Part shown: positions 10,480-20,946 of the stretch, in pieces
How the letters are laid out: each line of letters starts with the position of its first letter
How positions within the stretch are numbered: the first letter of the stretch is position 1
From: Turritopsis dohrnii
Lineage: Eukaryota; Cnidaria; Hydrozoa; Anthoathecata; Oceaniidae
Length of the DNA stretch: 64,000 nt
Direction: 5' to 3'
Assembly (NCBI GenBank): GCA_027922465.2
Contig: BQMF02000158.1
Coordinates: 310,001-374,000 of the forward strand
Made by a program: the position numbers and the translations under genes
Notes under the pieces: model-generated
Told to the model about the DNA's origin: nothing
What the model saw: only the letters and a program-made list of their open reading frames with translations
The model's database searches: none

Positions 10480-10956
10480 ATCAGTTTTAACTTCTTTTGA
10501 AATCTTTAATGGTAGAAATTTTTGGACGTACTAATTTTCGCACAGAAGCCCGAAAATGCGCGAAAATTAGTCTCAAAATTAATGGGAATGTTTATGTCAC
10601 ACATACTTTCTTTGTTTACTTTTTCATGATATTTGAATAGATACTAAAACGCCCAACAAACTATGGGATTTATCCACCACATACATGAAAGACAGATTTT
10701 TTTTAAAAAAACAACAAGTATACATGTAAAATGTCTAAACAAAATAAAACGTTAAAAATGAAGAAAGAAACTGTGGAGGTTCCACAATGAACTTAGAAAT
10801 TGTTGCAGATACCATTAAGAAACAACCCAGGACCAGGTCCATGATGTACAATGCTGGAGACAAACAAATGACCAATAGTATGGAGCGTTCCATCAGTGAT
10901 ACTTACCAATCCAAATGAAGGCTCCATTCCTTCATCAGTCCTTTTAAAATAAGATA

Positions 10957-11090
10957 CCTTAGTTCCCTTAATTTTCGCACCCCTTTAATTTTCGCGCACT
11001 TGACCCGCGCGAAAATTAAAGGTGCGCGAAAAGCACCTATTTTCGCGCACTTGACCGCGCGAAAATTAAAAGGTGCGCGAAATAGCAAAA
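10957..11090 (+). repeat. Left subterminal array of GCGCGAAAATTAAAGG-type units
   Basis: Several direct and inverted copies of TTTTCGCGCACTT / GCGCGAAAATTAAAGG. A matching array occupies 14,155-14,273 at the other end. Such arrays usually bind the transposase; here that is an inference from position and symmetry. Confidence 0.7.
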
Positions 11091-11344
11091 TTCTTCATTT
11101 TTCTCAATTTTCGAGCTTTTATATAGAAATATACCTTATTATACACTTATATAACTAATATAATTAATCAAGTATTTAAGGCGGGTAAACAGAGTGCGGC
11201 AATGAGACTCAGGAATGAAAAATGGAAGTGAAAATGCTTTATTAATCTGAAAAAAATGAATCGAGCTTTTTTGGTTAAGATATCGTTGGTGGTGATTCTT
11301 GTTTCTTCATTAATACATGAACACTTAAAAAATACTACAGTATT

Positions 11345-12013
11345 TCAGTCATCAATAACTATAACTTCAGAAATAGTTTGAGTTTCTGGTACTGCTTGTG
11401 TGTTACCGATACCCTGAGTTTCAGGAATGACTTGAGTTTGTGTTTCAGGTATCACCTCTATCGAATCATTACCGTCATGCTCATGGTTCTCAGCAGTAGG
11501 TTGACTTTCTTCAATTTCTGAGTCTGGGACAAATTCTACATCTAGATCAATCTCTTCATCGTAGTTTTTATTATTGGTCGAAACAACAATCCGGTCTGGT
11601 TCTATGTAGTAACTTTTGATAAATGTTTCCATTTCGGAAAAAACTTTCTCGGACGCATCTTCTTTCTTAACACTTAGAAGAATAGGAATTTCCAAACCTC
11701 CTGATGGAATAGGAGATGGCCTATATTTGGCACAAGTAACATGTGCTTCTAATTTTCCACCATAATTGATAAAAAAGTAACAAAAGCGACTGATTTCGCG
11801 AGGAATATGGCCAACTATTTCATTACTTGTAAGCTTTCCATTTAACTTGGCTCCCAATGAAATCGCAAAAGGATCGTGAATATTATTGATTTCTTGGTTG
11901 ACTTGAAGCTTTTGTCCTGTCTTTGGATTCCAGATTTCTCGATAAACATGAAATCCTCGGCTAGCACATGCAATTTCAAACTTTTGTTTTCCACTTCCTG
12001 ACATACCTGCCAT
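11345..12013 (-). CDS. HIRAN-domain protein, 222 aa, intact, inside the pogo element
   Basis: Begins at an ATG (MAGMSGSGKQ) and is open to the end. Residues about 12-110 fit a HIRAN domain: GFHVYREIW, LQVNQEINNIHDPFAISL (the N-x-x-D-x-x-A-I signature) and IVGHIPREISRF. HIRAN is the DNA 3'-end-binding module of HLTF/Rad5 and occurs alone in some mobile elements. The acidic C-terminal half has three PETQ repeats and ends SEVIVIDD, which looks like a SUMO-interacting motif (hydrophobic VIVI next to acidic residues). It diverges from the transposase gene inside the same inverted repeats, so both probably share a central promoter region (12,014-12,400). Unlike its neighbours it has no stop or frameshift. 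Confidence 0.8.
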   Translation of the reverse strand: MAGMSGSGKQKFEIACASRGFHVYREIWNPKTGQKLQVNQEINNIHDPFAISLGAKLNGKLTSNEIVGHIPREISRFCYFFINYGGKLEAHVTCAKYRPSPIPSGGLEIPILLSVKKEDASEKVFSEMETFIKSYYIEPDRIVVSTNNKNYDEEIDLDVEFVPDSEIEESQPTAENHEHDGNDSIEVIPETQTQVIPETQGIGNTQAVPETQTISEVIVIDD

Positions 12014-12433
12014 ATCAAATCAGATGAATGGGATGTTACGATTTATGAATGCCAGAATTCGAATGTTTATACAATTATGGTCGAATTTCGGGATTCGAAT
12101 GGCGAGTCTTTAGGCCCTGTTCAGACGTTAAATATTTTTTCTGAGAACTTTTCAAACAAGAAGTTTGTCCCTTATCCCAAATTTTTCTTTACCAGCAGAA
12201 TCTCATTTTGATGAAAAAAAATTGGAGACAAAGGAAATCCTTAACTCCTTTTTAAATCTTACAACATCTGAACGAAACCTTAAGGAATAAGAGAATCCAT
12301 TGCATTGTAAATTCGAACGCCTTCAACTTTTTAGAGTGGCTTACTTTTTCAAAAGTTTTCGGAAGTGCGGAAGTGTGAGCGGTGAGCTTCTATGATGTCT
12401 TTGCACAAGTTCTTTAGCAAGTCCAACACCACT

Positions 12434-13951
12434 ATCAAAGTGGGCAGCGGCAGCAGGGAATCTTAATTCGACGGAAGAAGAAGAAGTGGTAAATGCGTTA
12501 GAAAATATTTCCAATCCTTCTCCTCAAGGACAAAATACCGCAGCAAAAAAGAGAAATGCAAAAGGGTAAGCAAAATTTTATTTTTCTCAGCGATTTTTTA
12601 TAAGAATTAAAAACTTCCCAATAACTCTTAAGTCTAAATTACATAGTTCAAAAAAGTAATGCCATCTTGACATTTTAAATGTTTTTTAATAATGAGGGCC
12701 TTTTCTACTTTCTTCTAGGCTTACCTACAAGAAGCATATTCCTGAATTCCGATGTACCGTAGCCAAATATGCAATCGCTAATGGCAACCGCCCAGCTGCT
12801 AAAAAGTACGAAGTGTCAGAATCTACCGTCAGAGGATTTGTGAAATCGTTTAAACAAACACAACAAGAAAATCCTAACACCGACTTGGAGGTCGTACCAT
12901 TACGAAAACGAGGACGCTCAACCCTCCTTCCAGAAGAGCTCGATCATAAGGTAATGGCAATGATCAAAGAGATGAGAGAATCTGGAGCTGTGATCAACTA
13001 CAGTATAATGATGGCTGTGGCAACTGGACTCATTATGGCCAATGACAGAACATTACTTAAAGAATACGGTGGAACAATTCAATTAGGAATCAAGTGGTGT
13101 GAATCTATTTCGCGACGGCTTAAATTCGTCAAAAGAAAAGCAACCACAGCTAAGCCTTTGATAGCACCTGGCCTTATCAAGGAGATTGGGCTTACATTTT
13201 ACAAAGAAATCAACGAAATCGTTAATGCCCATCAAATTATAGCTGATATGATTATCAATATTGATCAGACTCCGCTTCCATTTGTGCTCATCAGCAAGTA
13301 CACACTGGAAAAAAAGGGTAGCTCCCGCGTTTCTGTACCAGGGACTTCCGACTACCGCCAGATTACTGGAACATTTGCCATATCTCTGTCTGGCAATTTC
13401 TTGCCTATCCAGCTTATCTACCAGGGAAAAACTCAAAGAAGCCAGCCCAAATTTGAGTTTCCCAGCGATTTCCATGTCACTCAAACCCCGAATCATTGGG
13501 CTGACGAAAAAACCAGCATTGAGATGGTGAAGAAGATTTTAATTCCTTACATAAAAGAGAAGCGAAAAGAATTGAACGCTCCGCAGAAACCATGGCTGTT
13601 GCTTTGCGACGTCTTCAAAGGACAATGGACCGAAGCGGTTAAGAGCGTTGTCAAAGAATCAGATGGTAAAATGGTTCCTGTGCCAAACAACTGGACTAAC
13701 TACTTCCAGCCATTAGATCTTACCGTCAACAAGAGCAGCTAAGATTTCTTACGGAAAGAGGCTCAAAACTGGTACTCACAGGAGATCATGAAGCAGATGC
13801 AAGCAGGAAAACGTTCCGACCAAATAAAAGTCGATGTTCGAATTTCTGTGGTTAAACCACTACACGCTAAGTGGATAGTCAAATACTACGATTATGCAAG
13901 GAGTAAACCGGAAATTATCATCAACGGGGTGGAAAGAGTCCGGAATTACTG
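12434..13951 (+). pseudogene. pogo/Tigger-type DDE transposase, two exons, one stop near the C-terminus
   Basis: Exon 1 (to about 12,566) encodes an acidic leader ending KKRNAKG, with a GTAAGC donor. The acceptor TTCTAG is at 12,713-12,718 and exon 2 opens LTYKKHIPEFRCTVAKYAI, NRPAAKKYEVSESTV: a psq/CENP-B type helix-turn-helix. The catalytic DDE_1 domain follows with NIDQTP (first Asp), WLLLCDVFKGQ (second Asp) and NNWTNYFQPLDLTVNKS (third acidic position). TAA at 13,740-13,742 interrupts it, after which the frame continues DFLRKEAQNWYSQEIMKQM to about 13,951. This is the cut-and-paste enzyme of the surrounding element. The start codon of exon 1 is unclear because the ATG at 12,390 is in another frame. 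Confidence 0.8.
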
Positions 13952-15245
13952 AACATCTTCAAAAGAAGATAGATTTGGACCCTTTTTCTTCTAAAGTTAT
14001 TTAACGAATGCCTTACTATTGTAACCATAGTATGTTGTAACTTATATCTGTTGATAAAAGGAAGAGCCGACTAAAAGTAAATACCAAAGTGTGTGGTTTA
14101 TCCATGTCTTTGTGTTTTGGCCAAATAACCTGTTTTGAAAAATTTATGAATTTGAGGGTGCGCGAAAATTCTTGGGTGCGCGAAACTGAGTTTTTAAGGG
14201 GTGCGCGAAAATTAAAGGCGCGAAAATTAAAGGCGCGAAAATTAAAGGGGCGCGAAAATTAAGGGAACTAAGGTATCACTTGTGAGAATGCCTCTGGAAG
14301 TTAATAAAACTAAAAGGCACCATTTTAATAGATAAGTATTTGCTTCAGTGTACACAGAAACTTTACATTGTTAAAATATGACTTTCATTTTCAAACCTCT
14401 TGAAATATTAGAAATCTTTTAAAATAAAAAAATCTAGGACTGATTTAGGAATTTCTTGAAATTCTAATTCAATTCAAAACCTCAAAACTAAATTTCAGAA
14501 AAAGGACAAAAACATTAACCTTACCAGTGTAAAACTCTCTGGTTACACCCCCTGTGTCTATCCCAAGTTCACCAATATAACTTATAGTAATTTTGCTCCC
14601 AATTTTATCTTGATTGTACTACTTTTTAAAAAACTTGAAGAAATCTGTAAATTCATATCCTCGTCTCACACGAATAAGAACAGGATTTCTTGTTTTCAAC
14701 TGAAACTGACTGATCTTTTCTCTGAGTCTCATCATATGTTGCTCTTTTGTTGATGTTTCTATGCTCAGACTTAAGTAACTGGTCTCAAAAGTTTCCAGTT
14801 CATTTTGAACTAGTGGTTCATTTAAAACAATTGAATTCTGCAGTAGAGAAAGGGAATTCTGTTGTTGATTTAGACAAATGTTAACATGGTCTTCTATTTC
14901 TTCTAGTTCAAATTTATTGCCACATATTGGACATGTGGCCTTAGGCTTTACAGGTATAATATAGATTTCTTGAAGTTCGTATTCATTACCATTGATAAAA
15001 GGCACAGAAAAGTTTTCAACAAGATCAGATTGAAAAGTACATTGCTGTGAATGGGTTGAGACATTCGATGAACTTGGACCTTGCAATAATATAGTGTCAT
15101 CTTCATGCATTTCAGTTGGCCTATCATCAGTACAAGTCTCAATTTGTTTTCCATGATCTTCCAAATCAAACTCACTACTATCACTTGAAGACACATTTTT
15201 TTCTAATAAATCTGTCAGAAGGCAGACATACAGGTCGATTTTTGA

Positions 15246-16770
15246 CAGGGCTTGAAAAATTACGTGCACGCTCGTGTCCGTGTACGTACCGTGCACGCAA
15301 AAGATACAACACGTTCACGAAAAATCGTGCACGTAAAAAAATTGTTGTTGCTTACAGAAACAGCAAACCACAAAATATACCGAACAGACATCGTGAGATA
15401 TTTTCAGAAATCGTGAATATTATTATTCTGATCTTTGTCTTTTTAATATTTTCTATAATAATGAAACTTTTGCAGGTGACATCTTCCGAGTATCAAAATT
15501 AAATTTAATACCTGGTTTTCACAATGGATCAATTAAACACATTAATGTACTAAGAAGAATGTAGTTCCATATGGAAACCATCTACTTTTTAATCTGATCT
15601 GTTTATTTTCGAACATAAACTCTCATGGGGAAACAGTACAGAACTTAACCGTTCCACTTTACGGTTCTGTACTTCATATGGTGAAGATGTCGAAACAAGA
15701 AACCGTATTTGTTTCTACTTTTAACAAATGGCCTTTTGCCAACAATTTTGACATAGAAACGGAAAACGGCAAGGTTGTTTCAGCCTTATGCAAATTTTGT
15801 TCCTCAGTTGAGTATAATGAGGTTATGTGAGAAGCGAGGTATCGTAACCTCAAAGGAAGTGTATTAAAATCCATAACTTACTATCGAGATAAAGTTGATT
15901 ATATACATCGTGGATCATTCTCTCGACATGTTGGGACGAGTTCACTGCTTCACAACTGGTGTAAAGAAAAAATCACTGGAGTTACACCTACCGCAGCTAA
16001 TACTGAAGAAGATTTATCAAGTAGTACTACAAAACAGCAGCGAGTAGATGATGTGATTATTAGTAGTTCCAAGGGGTATTATCGCATTATTATTTTACAT
16101 ACGTCGAAAAAGATGATCTCTTTCTTTGTGAAAGTTTTTCATATAGGTTTCCGGTAGTGTTTACACGACTTTTTAGTTCTTAACACTTTTTTCTACCGTT
16201 GATTTCAATTCCCAAAATATCTTTTGTATCACCACCGATCGCATGAATTTTTAACATTGCAGCATGCAGCTAACATTCCAATGTATCCTGTTCGAACTTT
16301 TTTTCACTCCACAAGAACAAATAAATAAAGGAAAAGAAATGAATAAAGATGTTGCAGTTTTTAAAGCATGGAATGTTTTTCTTCTGTTTTACTATTTTTA
16401 AATTTAAAACAGTCTCAATTCATTCATCATCTATTCATGAGGTTTTGTTAGCATGTAGACAGATTAAATACCTGTCTTTCAAGCACATGTTGTGTCCCAT
16501 TGATAAGAAAAAAGTAGTATGGGGGTATAAGTAACATCTTTTTGTTGTCTGTAATGTAATTGTCCGGCCTATAAGTGCTTTCAACAGACTTAATTATCCT
16601 TACACCATCGGTATCGGCGTACATATTACGTAAATGTTACGTGCACGATGGCATACACGGACTGCACACACGCGTGTACGAACCAAATTTTCGCGTACAC
16701 GAAATACCTATGCGCACGGTGTGTACGCAGTGGTACATTCACGTGCACGAAATAACGTGCACCTCCAATT
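15246..16770 (+). mobile_element. BED-finger (hAT-like) insertion with CGTGCACG-rich ends
   Basis: The left end starts CAGGGCTTGAAAAATTACG, a hAT-style CAGGG terminus, followed by several CGTGCACG/CGTGTACG motifs to 15,345. A comparable cluster of the same motifs lies at 16,630-16,766. Between them is a BED-finger reading frame. It begins exactly where the UBZ-HECT frame is lost. A target duplication and the exact right end could not be fixed. Confidence 0.45.
15678..16080 (+). pseudogene. BED-type zinc-finger N-terminus of a hAT-like transposase
   Basis: From ATG at 15,678: MVKMSKQETVFVSTFNKWPF, then ALCKFCSSVEYN (CxxC), a TGA at 15,828, then in the same frame YRNLKGSVLKSITYYRDK and HRGSFSRHVGTSSLLHNW, with the His residues that would close the finger. 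The frame fades after KQQRVDDV near 16,070. BED fingers bind transposon ends in hAT elements. No hAT catalytic domain follows before the element end, so this is a remnant. Confidence 0.5.
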
Positions 16771-16885
16771 GTAAACTTCTTATTAGAACCTGGGATATTT
16801 TCTACAATACAAAAGTCTGGATAAACAAGTGCGTAACTATCCAAGCTACAAAAGTATTGATCATTTTCCGAAATTTTGCAGCTTT

Positions 16886-17275
16886 CTAGACATCGTTAAC
16901 CATAAAATTTTCACAAACAAGCACTGGCAGTTTACTCCCACGTTTCTTTGATAGATGTCCGTTCTTATCAGAGTGTACTACTCCTACATTTATTTTAACT
17001 TCACTATCCATCTTTGTCTCCAATCCTGATCTTTTCTGTTGCATATTAACATTTACATTAACTTCAGTACTACTGCTGGTCTTCTTTGCCTCCTTAATAA
17101 ATCCTGATCTTTTATGTTGCACATGAGCTCTAAAGGTTTTAAGATTGCGCAAAACCTTTTCTTTTTCTTCTTCTTCTTTTACGTTTAATTCCTTCTTTTC
17201 AATGTTATTTCCGCAGGTTGTACAGAATATGTCTAATAACCTGATAGCAACTCCACATTTTCCACAGAAAGCCAT
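16886..17275 (-). CDS. Zinc-ribbon protein, 129 aa
   Basis: Starting at ATG 17,275: MAFCGKCGVAI then DIFCTTCGNN, a CxxC...CxxC zinc ribbon like the one that opens the integrase at the opposite end of the 8.7-kb element. A basic/acidic region follows with two KRSG copies and no recognised domain. The open frame extends upstream of this ATG, but the Met directly before the ribbon fits its paralogue. It faces inward from the right inverted repeat, as the integrase does from the left. It may be an end-binding accessory protein; that is inference. Confidence 0.5.
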   Translation of the reverse strand: MAFCGKCGVAIRLLDIFCTTCGNNIEKKELNVKEEEEKEKVLRNLKTFRAHVQHKRSGFIKEAKKTSSSTEVNVNVNMQQKRSGLETKMDSEVKINVGVVHSDKNGHLSKKRGSKLPVLVCENFMVNDV

Positions 17276-17552
17276 GTTTTTACTGTTTGCAGCTAGGCTG
17301 GCATTTATTTTGATAAAAAAGTTATTGCTAAGCATGCGCGGGCGCCATCCATAAAAATATTTTCTTTGATCAGAAAAATAACTTTTCGTAGGAACAATAA
17401 AGTTTTTTTTCAATTATCAATTTTCGAAATTTCTCAAAAAAATTTTTCGCGGCAAAAATAATTATTTTTCCAAAAAAAATGTTTTTGGCAGGTCATTTTT
17501 TTTCCCCCACAACATTTTTTTTTCTCCGACTGATCCTTATCGGCTTCCATAC

Positions 17553-17561
17553 AAATCAAAT
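17553..17561 (+). repeat. Target-site duplication, right copy (AAATCAAAT)
   Basis: Perfect copy of 8835-8843, directly outside the right inverted repeat of the 8.7-kb element. Confidence 0.8.
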
Positions 17562-17985
17562 AAATTATGGGTCAAAAACAATCTTACTTAGATGTTGGAC
17601 AGAATTATTCATGAAAAAGTATTAAAAATAAAACACCACCTCAAAATGTTGTAAACTTTCTGAAAATCTTCTATTTTATTCTATTTCTAAATCTGTAAAC
17701 TGTATATATCGTATATCGTAATCCAGGTCAAACAATAAGAATTGGGAGATTCAAGTAAGAAAAACTTGTTGTTGAGTTGCTACTGAAACTTTAAATCAAA
17801 AGGTTTAGTTTCTGGAAGCCAATGTCTTCCTTGCGGTAGTGACTATCTGAAACCCGGTACAGGACCATTGATAAATCTTATCATACACAGCAGCTCATGT
17901 TAACAGATGCCGTATAATGGAAGTGTGCTCCATTTCGAAATCCAATTAGCCCTTCGCCGTAGATGTTTTTAAAAACAAAGAACAA
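17562..17985. other. No gene recognised
   Basis: AT-rich spacer between the 8.7-kb element and the Mutator-like element. No coding or structural signal seen. Confidence 0.5.
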
Positions 17986-17994
17986 GAAAGAAAG
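17986..17994 (+). repeat. Target-site duplication, left copy (GAAAGAAAG)
   Basis: Perfect 9-bp match to 21,084-21,092, adjoining the left inverted repeat of the Mutator-like element. Nine base pairs is the usual MULE duplication length. Confidence 0.88.
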
Positions 17995-18394
17995 GGTCGG
18001 TGCTAAATCATATCCACTTAAGAAACATGAACAGTTCCGTGAATTGGATGATGAACAAAGCTGGGAATTGATATCTACTAAGCTTGCATCATATCCGCCA
18101 CCGTTCGGGTGTTAATTGATTTACACCCCATCACACGAAACTGTAATTTATTTGAGGACGCTTCTTATTTGAGGAGAAGATGAGGTATTCCAGTTATATG
18201 GAAAAACATACCGCAAGACAGGATTTATGTGTACATGCTTATTTCATAACTATCTGAAAAAATAATAAGTTTAGGTTACTTCTTAATAATCACGCGTGAA
18301 ATTAAGTATGAATGAAAAGCAGCGAACACAACAAACCCATAAAGAATACTACTAAAAGAATCGAAACAATGTCCAAGTAAAAAGACATTTTAGC

Positions 18395-19574
18395 TTACTG
18401 TTTACATTGAGAACAGTATAAGGTTTCATCTTCATCCATGAAAAACTTTTTAGAAATTCGCATACAGTGTTTATGATACCATTCTTCACAGATGCAGCAT
18501 TGGACCATGAAATATTTCTCATCTTCCATTTGCGATTCATAAAATGCCTGTTGACAAATGCAGTATATATTCTTGGAAAATCTTGAACCTTTGCATCTCT
18601 TGATTCGTCGTTTGGCTGGAGCCTGCGTAAATTCTGTAAATTTCTTTTGGATCATGCATTCGACTAGATGTTTCCGCATTTGATTTGTTTCATAGGCTCT
18701 ATTTTGAGGGCTCCAACCAAATGCTAAATCTACAAGAAAAGCCAACGCAAAGAGACCACAGTCAATACCGTTTTCTTGCTGTTGACAAGCGTGAACTTCA
18801 AACTCTAATTCAGGAGAACTAGTGTTAAGCAACATGCAAACTTGTTTGCAATATACGTCAGCTATTCCAGCTTGTTTTTGTAAAAAGGAATCAAAAACAT
18901 GCACGCATCCATCTCGGACATCGATGGCAATCCAGTGACAAGAACCGCATAAGATGGTCAATTTGGAATTCTTGACGCATATCTTTCCACGTTGTAACAG
19001 CTCTGTGTCTTCGAAGCCTTCACGTAACGGGAATTGCTGATGCAAAAGTAATAACGCGTAATTAATAACTAGGTCATCTAGCATCTGTCCCTCTAGAATC
19101 TGCTTTTTCATATCGTCATCAAACTTGGTGTTGAATCTGTAGGAAGGCCTAGCTCTTGAGATAACTTTTGTACATTGAACTTCAGGGAGGTCTAAGGCAT
19201 TTTCTGTAACGTGTAATTCAGTTTCTGCAACAATACCATCATTAAAAACGACGTTCTTTGCTAGTTTTGATTTCTTTTCACATTCGATGGTTACGGGAAC
19301 TTTAACACGATAATGCTTTTGCATCATTTCTGCATATCCACCAACTCTGCCAATGTATGGATTTATCTTTGATTTTCATCAATCCTTGTTTCTTTTTCTG
19401 TTTTTGACCCAATGTTGATGCCGTTGCTTTCTGATCTTTATTAGGAGAATTGCATTCGATGAATCCAGAGATAGGTTGAACAGAATGAAGAACCTCAGCA
19501 ATACATTCGTCGAGTGTATCATTTAACTTTGTAATGGTTGCATTCTCACTGACGTGGTAGGTCAGATCAATCAA
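18395..19574 (-). CDS. Ulp1/C48-type SUMO protease-like domain with C-terminal PHD finger
   Basis: From the ATG at 19,327 the protein is 310 aa. The C48 peptidase core has H131 (GSCHWIAIDV), D146 (HVFDSF), the oxyanion Gln184 and C190 (QQQENGIDCGLFALAF), the complete Ulp1 catalytic set. A PHD finger follows with C256, C258, C277/C278, C280, H285 (EEWYH), C288, C305 and C308, so all zinc ligands are present. Upstream to 19,574 lies a Lys-rich linker in another frame, so a one-base shift near 19,340-19,360 separates it from the protease. Ulp1-like proteases remove SUMO-type modifiers and occur in several plant and animal MULEs. The PHD suggests chromatin binding; the pairing is otherwise uncommon to me. 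The protease-PHD frame is intact. Confidence 0.8.
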
Positions 19575-19579
19575 ACGTT

Positions 19580-20946
19580 TCAGCTTTTCTCGAGCTGCAA
19601 CTGCTTTTTTCTGCAGAATTCTTGTCGGCAGCTCCGAAAAACTTTTTGACTATCTTCGAGATCTTCTTCGGAACTTGATGCACTGCCACTGAAAGATGAG
19701 TTGACAATGTTTTCAGCTTCATTTATTCTCATTTCTTCGTCTGTGTTGCTGCAAACTATTTTGGACAGATTGCATTCTTGAAATGGGCTTGATGAAAAGA
19801 TATCTGGGTCTAGTATAGTCCAAGGATGATTTAAAAAAAGCGGAGTAAGATTCTCGAATGAAGATAATTTTGATTTGAATACAGCAAAGAAATGTTTGCA
19901 TAGAACACGATGCCTGCGGTAATCAAAACAAGTACAAGAACAAAATTCCGCATCGTTTCCCAGAAAAACTTCATAATTTTGAGTGAGGTCAGTCCATCTT
20001 TCTGAGCCTTTTACAATAAAGCGATAGTCATTCAGCTTTCTCACCGATGAGACCATCCTTTCTGTCGCTTTGGTGCTATTTTCCAGCAATGTAAGAACCA
20101 ACTTTTGTGGCCGGTGTGTGAGGGCTTTTGGGATGTTATGGTCGTACTTCTTAAAACCCTCACTGAAGCGGACATTGAACTCAACATAATTGCGGTAATG
20201 CTTTGGAATAAACTGTTCTATCACAACGGTAAGCATCTCACTTAATGAGCAGTGCTTATAATTCACCAGCTCGTCGTATTTTAGATCTTCATTCAACCTC
20301 TCAGTCCCATTGTTCGTGTTGTTAAACATGAGATCATTAGGTTGAAAAGCCAAGCTCCATCGTTTTAATTCGGGAAGCCATGTATTATGGAACCAAGATC
20401 TGAAAGGATAAAGCTGATCCAAAAAAGAATTGGATGAGTACCTGGTAGTGCTTTCCCCAATTTCATATTGTATTTGTCTTCTGGTAATTCCACCTCTTTT
20501 TTTACTAAAATAGAATGTGTTATGATTCTTTTATTAACAATTTTAGAATATATTCAACAGGTGATGTTTCTGTTAATAATTTTTAAATTTACTCAACATG
20601 TGCTATTAAAATAGTATATTCGTAAAGTTATAAAAAATGAAATAAAAGTAGAAAGAAAGAAAAGAAAACCCAATATTCATATATCTTGATTTTACCTCTT
20701 TTACTATTACTACTAGAGTCTTCCACATTTTCAATGTCTGCTACTTCTACCATGAAATCATCTATATACAAAAATAACTCGACGATACTCATATTTATAA
20801 AGTCAAAATAATGTGGTTTTTTTTCAATAAAAAATATGTTTTTTATTTGACAACGACACAGAAAAGAACTTACGTATTTTTGTTGCTGCTTGCCTTTTTC
20901 TGCTGTCACAAGGCTCGGGATGAATCAAGTTATTATTATCAGCCAT
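19580..20946 (-). pseudogene. MULE transposase C-terminal part with SWIM zinc finger; DDE core deleted
   Basis: Main frame 20,460-19,580: FHNTWLPELKRWSLAFQPND, NNTNNGTERLNEDLKY, then the SWIM finger CSCTCFDYRRHRVLCKHFF (C-x-C...C-x-H), then LNHPWTILDPDIF. These match the C-terminal half of the MULE proteins at 36-39 and 60-63 kb. An apparent first exon starts at ATG 20,946 (MADNNNLIHPEPCDSRKRQA) with a GTAAG donor, and a short acidic exon lies near 20,765-20,695. The segment with the first two catalytic Asp residues is absent, and a +1 shift near 19,617 separates this from the linker to Ulp1. It is either a deletion derivative or a protein that keeps only DNA-binding parts. Confidence 0.7.

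Larger units (their letters stand above)
10957..14273 (+). mobile_element. pogo-like element (3.3 kb) carrying a HIRAN gene
   Basis: Ends are CCTTAGTTCCCTTAATTTTC and the exact reverse complement, flanked by TA on both sides (10,955-10,956; 14,274-14,275), the target of the Tc1/mariner/pogo superfamily. It contains a pogo-type transposase gene (plus) and a HIRAN gene (minus) pointing away from it. Joining the outer flanks across a single TA restores an exon of the HECT gene, so the insertion is well defined. Confidence 0.85.
10795..15245 (-). pseudogene. UBZ zinc finger - HECT-type E3 ubiquitin ligase-like gene, split by two insertions
   Basis: Minus-strand pieces. The exon from 15,245 to about 14,625 is acidic, carries CPICGNKFELEEIEDHVNIC (a CxxC-H-xxx-C UBZ4-like ubiquitin-binding finger) and ends VRRGYEFTDFFKFFKK. 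An exon from 14,293 continues at 10,954-10,907 after removal of the pogo element and reads AFSQVISYF then KRTDEGMEPSFGL. An exon starting at 10,853 contains IVHHGPGPGLF, the SxxxGGPGP strand typical of HECT proteins related to G2/M-phase-specific E3 ligases. The catalytic Cys lobe was not found. The 5' end is cut by the BED-finger insertion at 15,246. Known members transfer ubiquitin; here it is probably an accessory gene of the 8.7-kb element, now dead. Confidence 0.6.
8844..17552 (+). mobile_element. 8.7-kb TIR transposon with zinc-ribbon integrase, UBZ-HECT and zinc-ribbon genes; heavily invaded
   Basis: Ends are inverted repeats: left GGAAGCCGATAAGGGTCAGT, right the reverse complement of GGAAGCCGATAAGGATCAGT. 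Subterminal stretches of poly-A and ATGTTTTTGG are also shared. A perfect 9-bp duplication AAATCAAAT flanks it. Inside, from the left, are an integrase-type transposase gene (plus), a UBZ-HECT gene (minus) and a zinc-ribbon gene (minus). Secondary insertions are a 159-bp MITE in the integrase, a 3.3-kb pogo-like element in a HECT exon, and a BED-finger element at the 5' side of the HECT gene. Without these the element would be about 3.7 kb. The integrase resembles the eukaryotic IS3-like group. The 9-bp duplication also fits MULEs, but no MULE transposase was seen. Confidence 0.72.

Noticed and set aside
12813..13742. pogo transposase starting at 12,813
   Set aside because: That codon is GTG. 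The helix-turn-helix continues upstream to a splice acceptor at 12,718, so the exon starts there.
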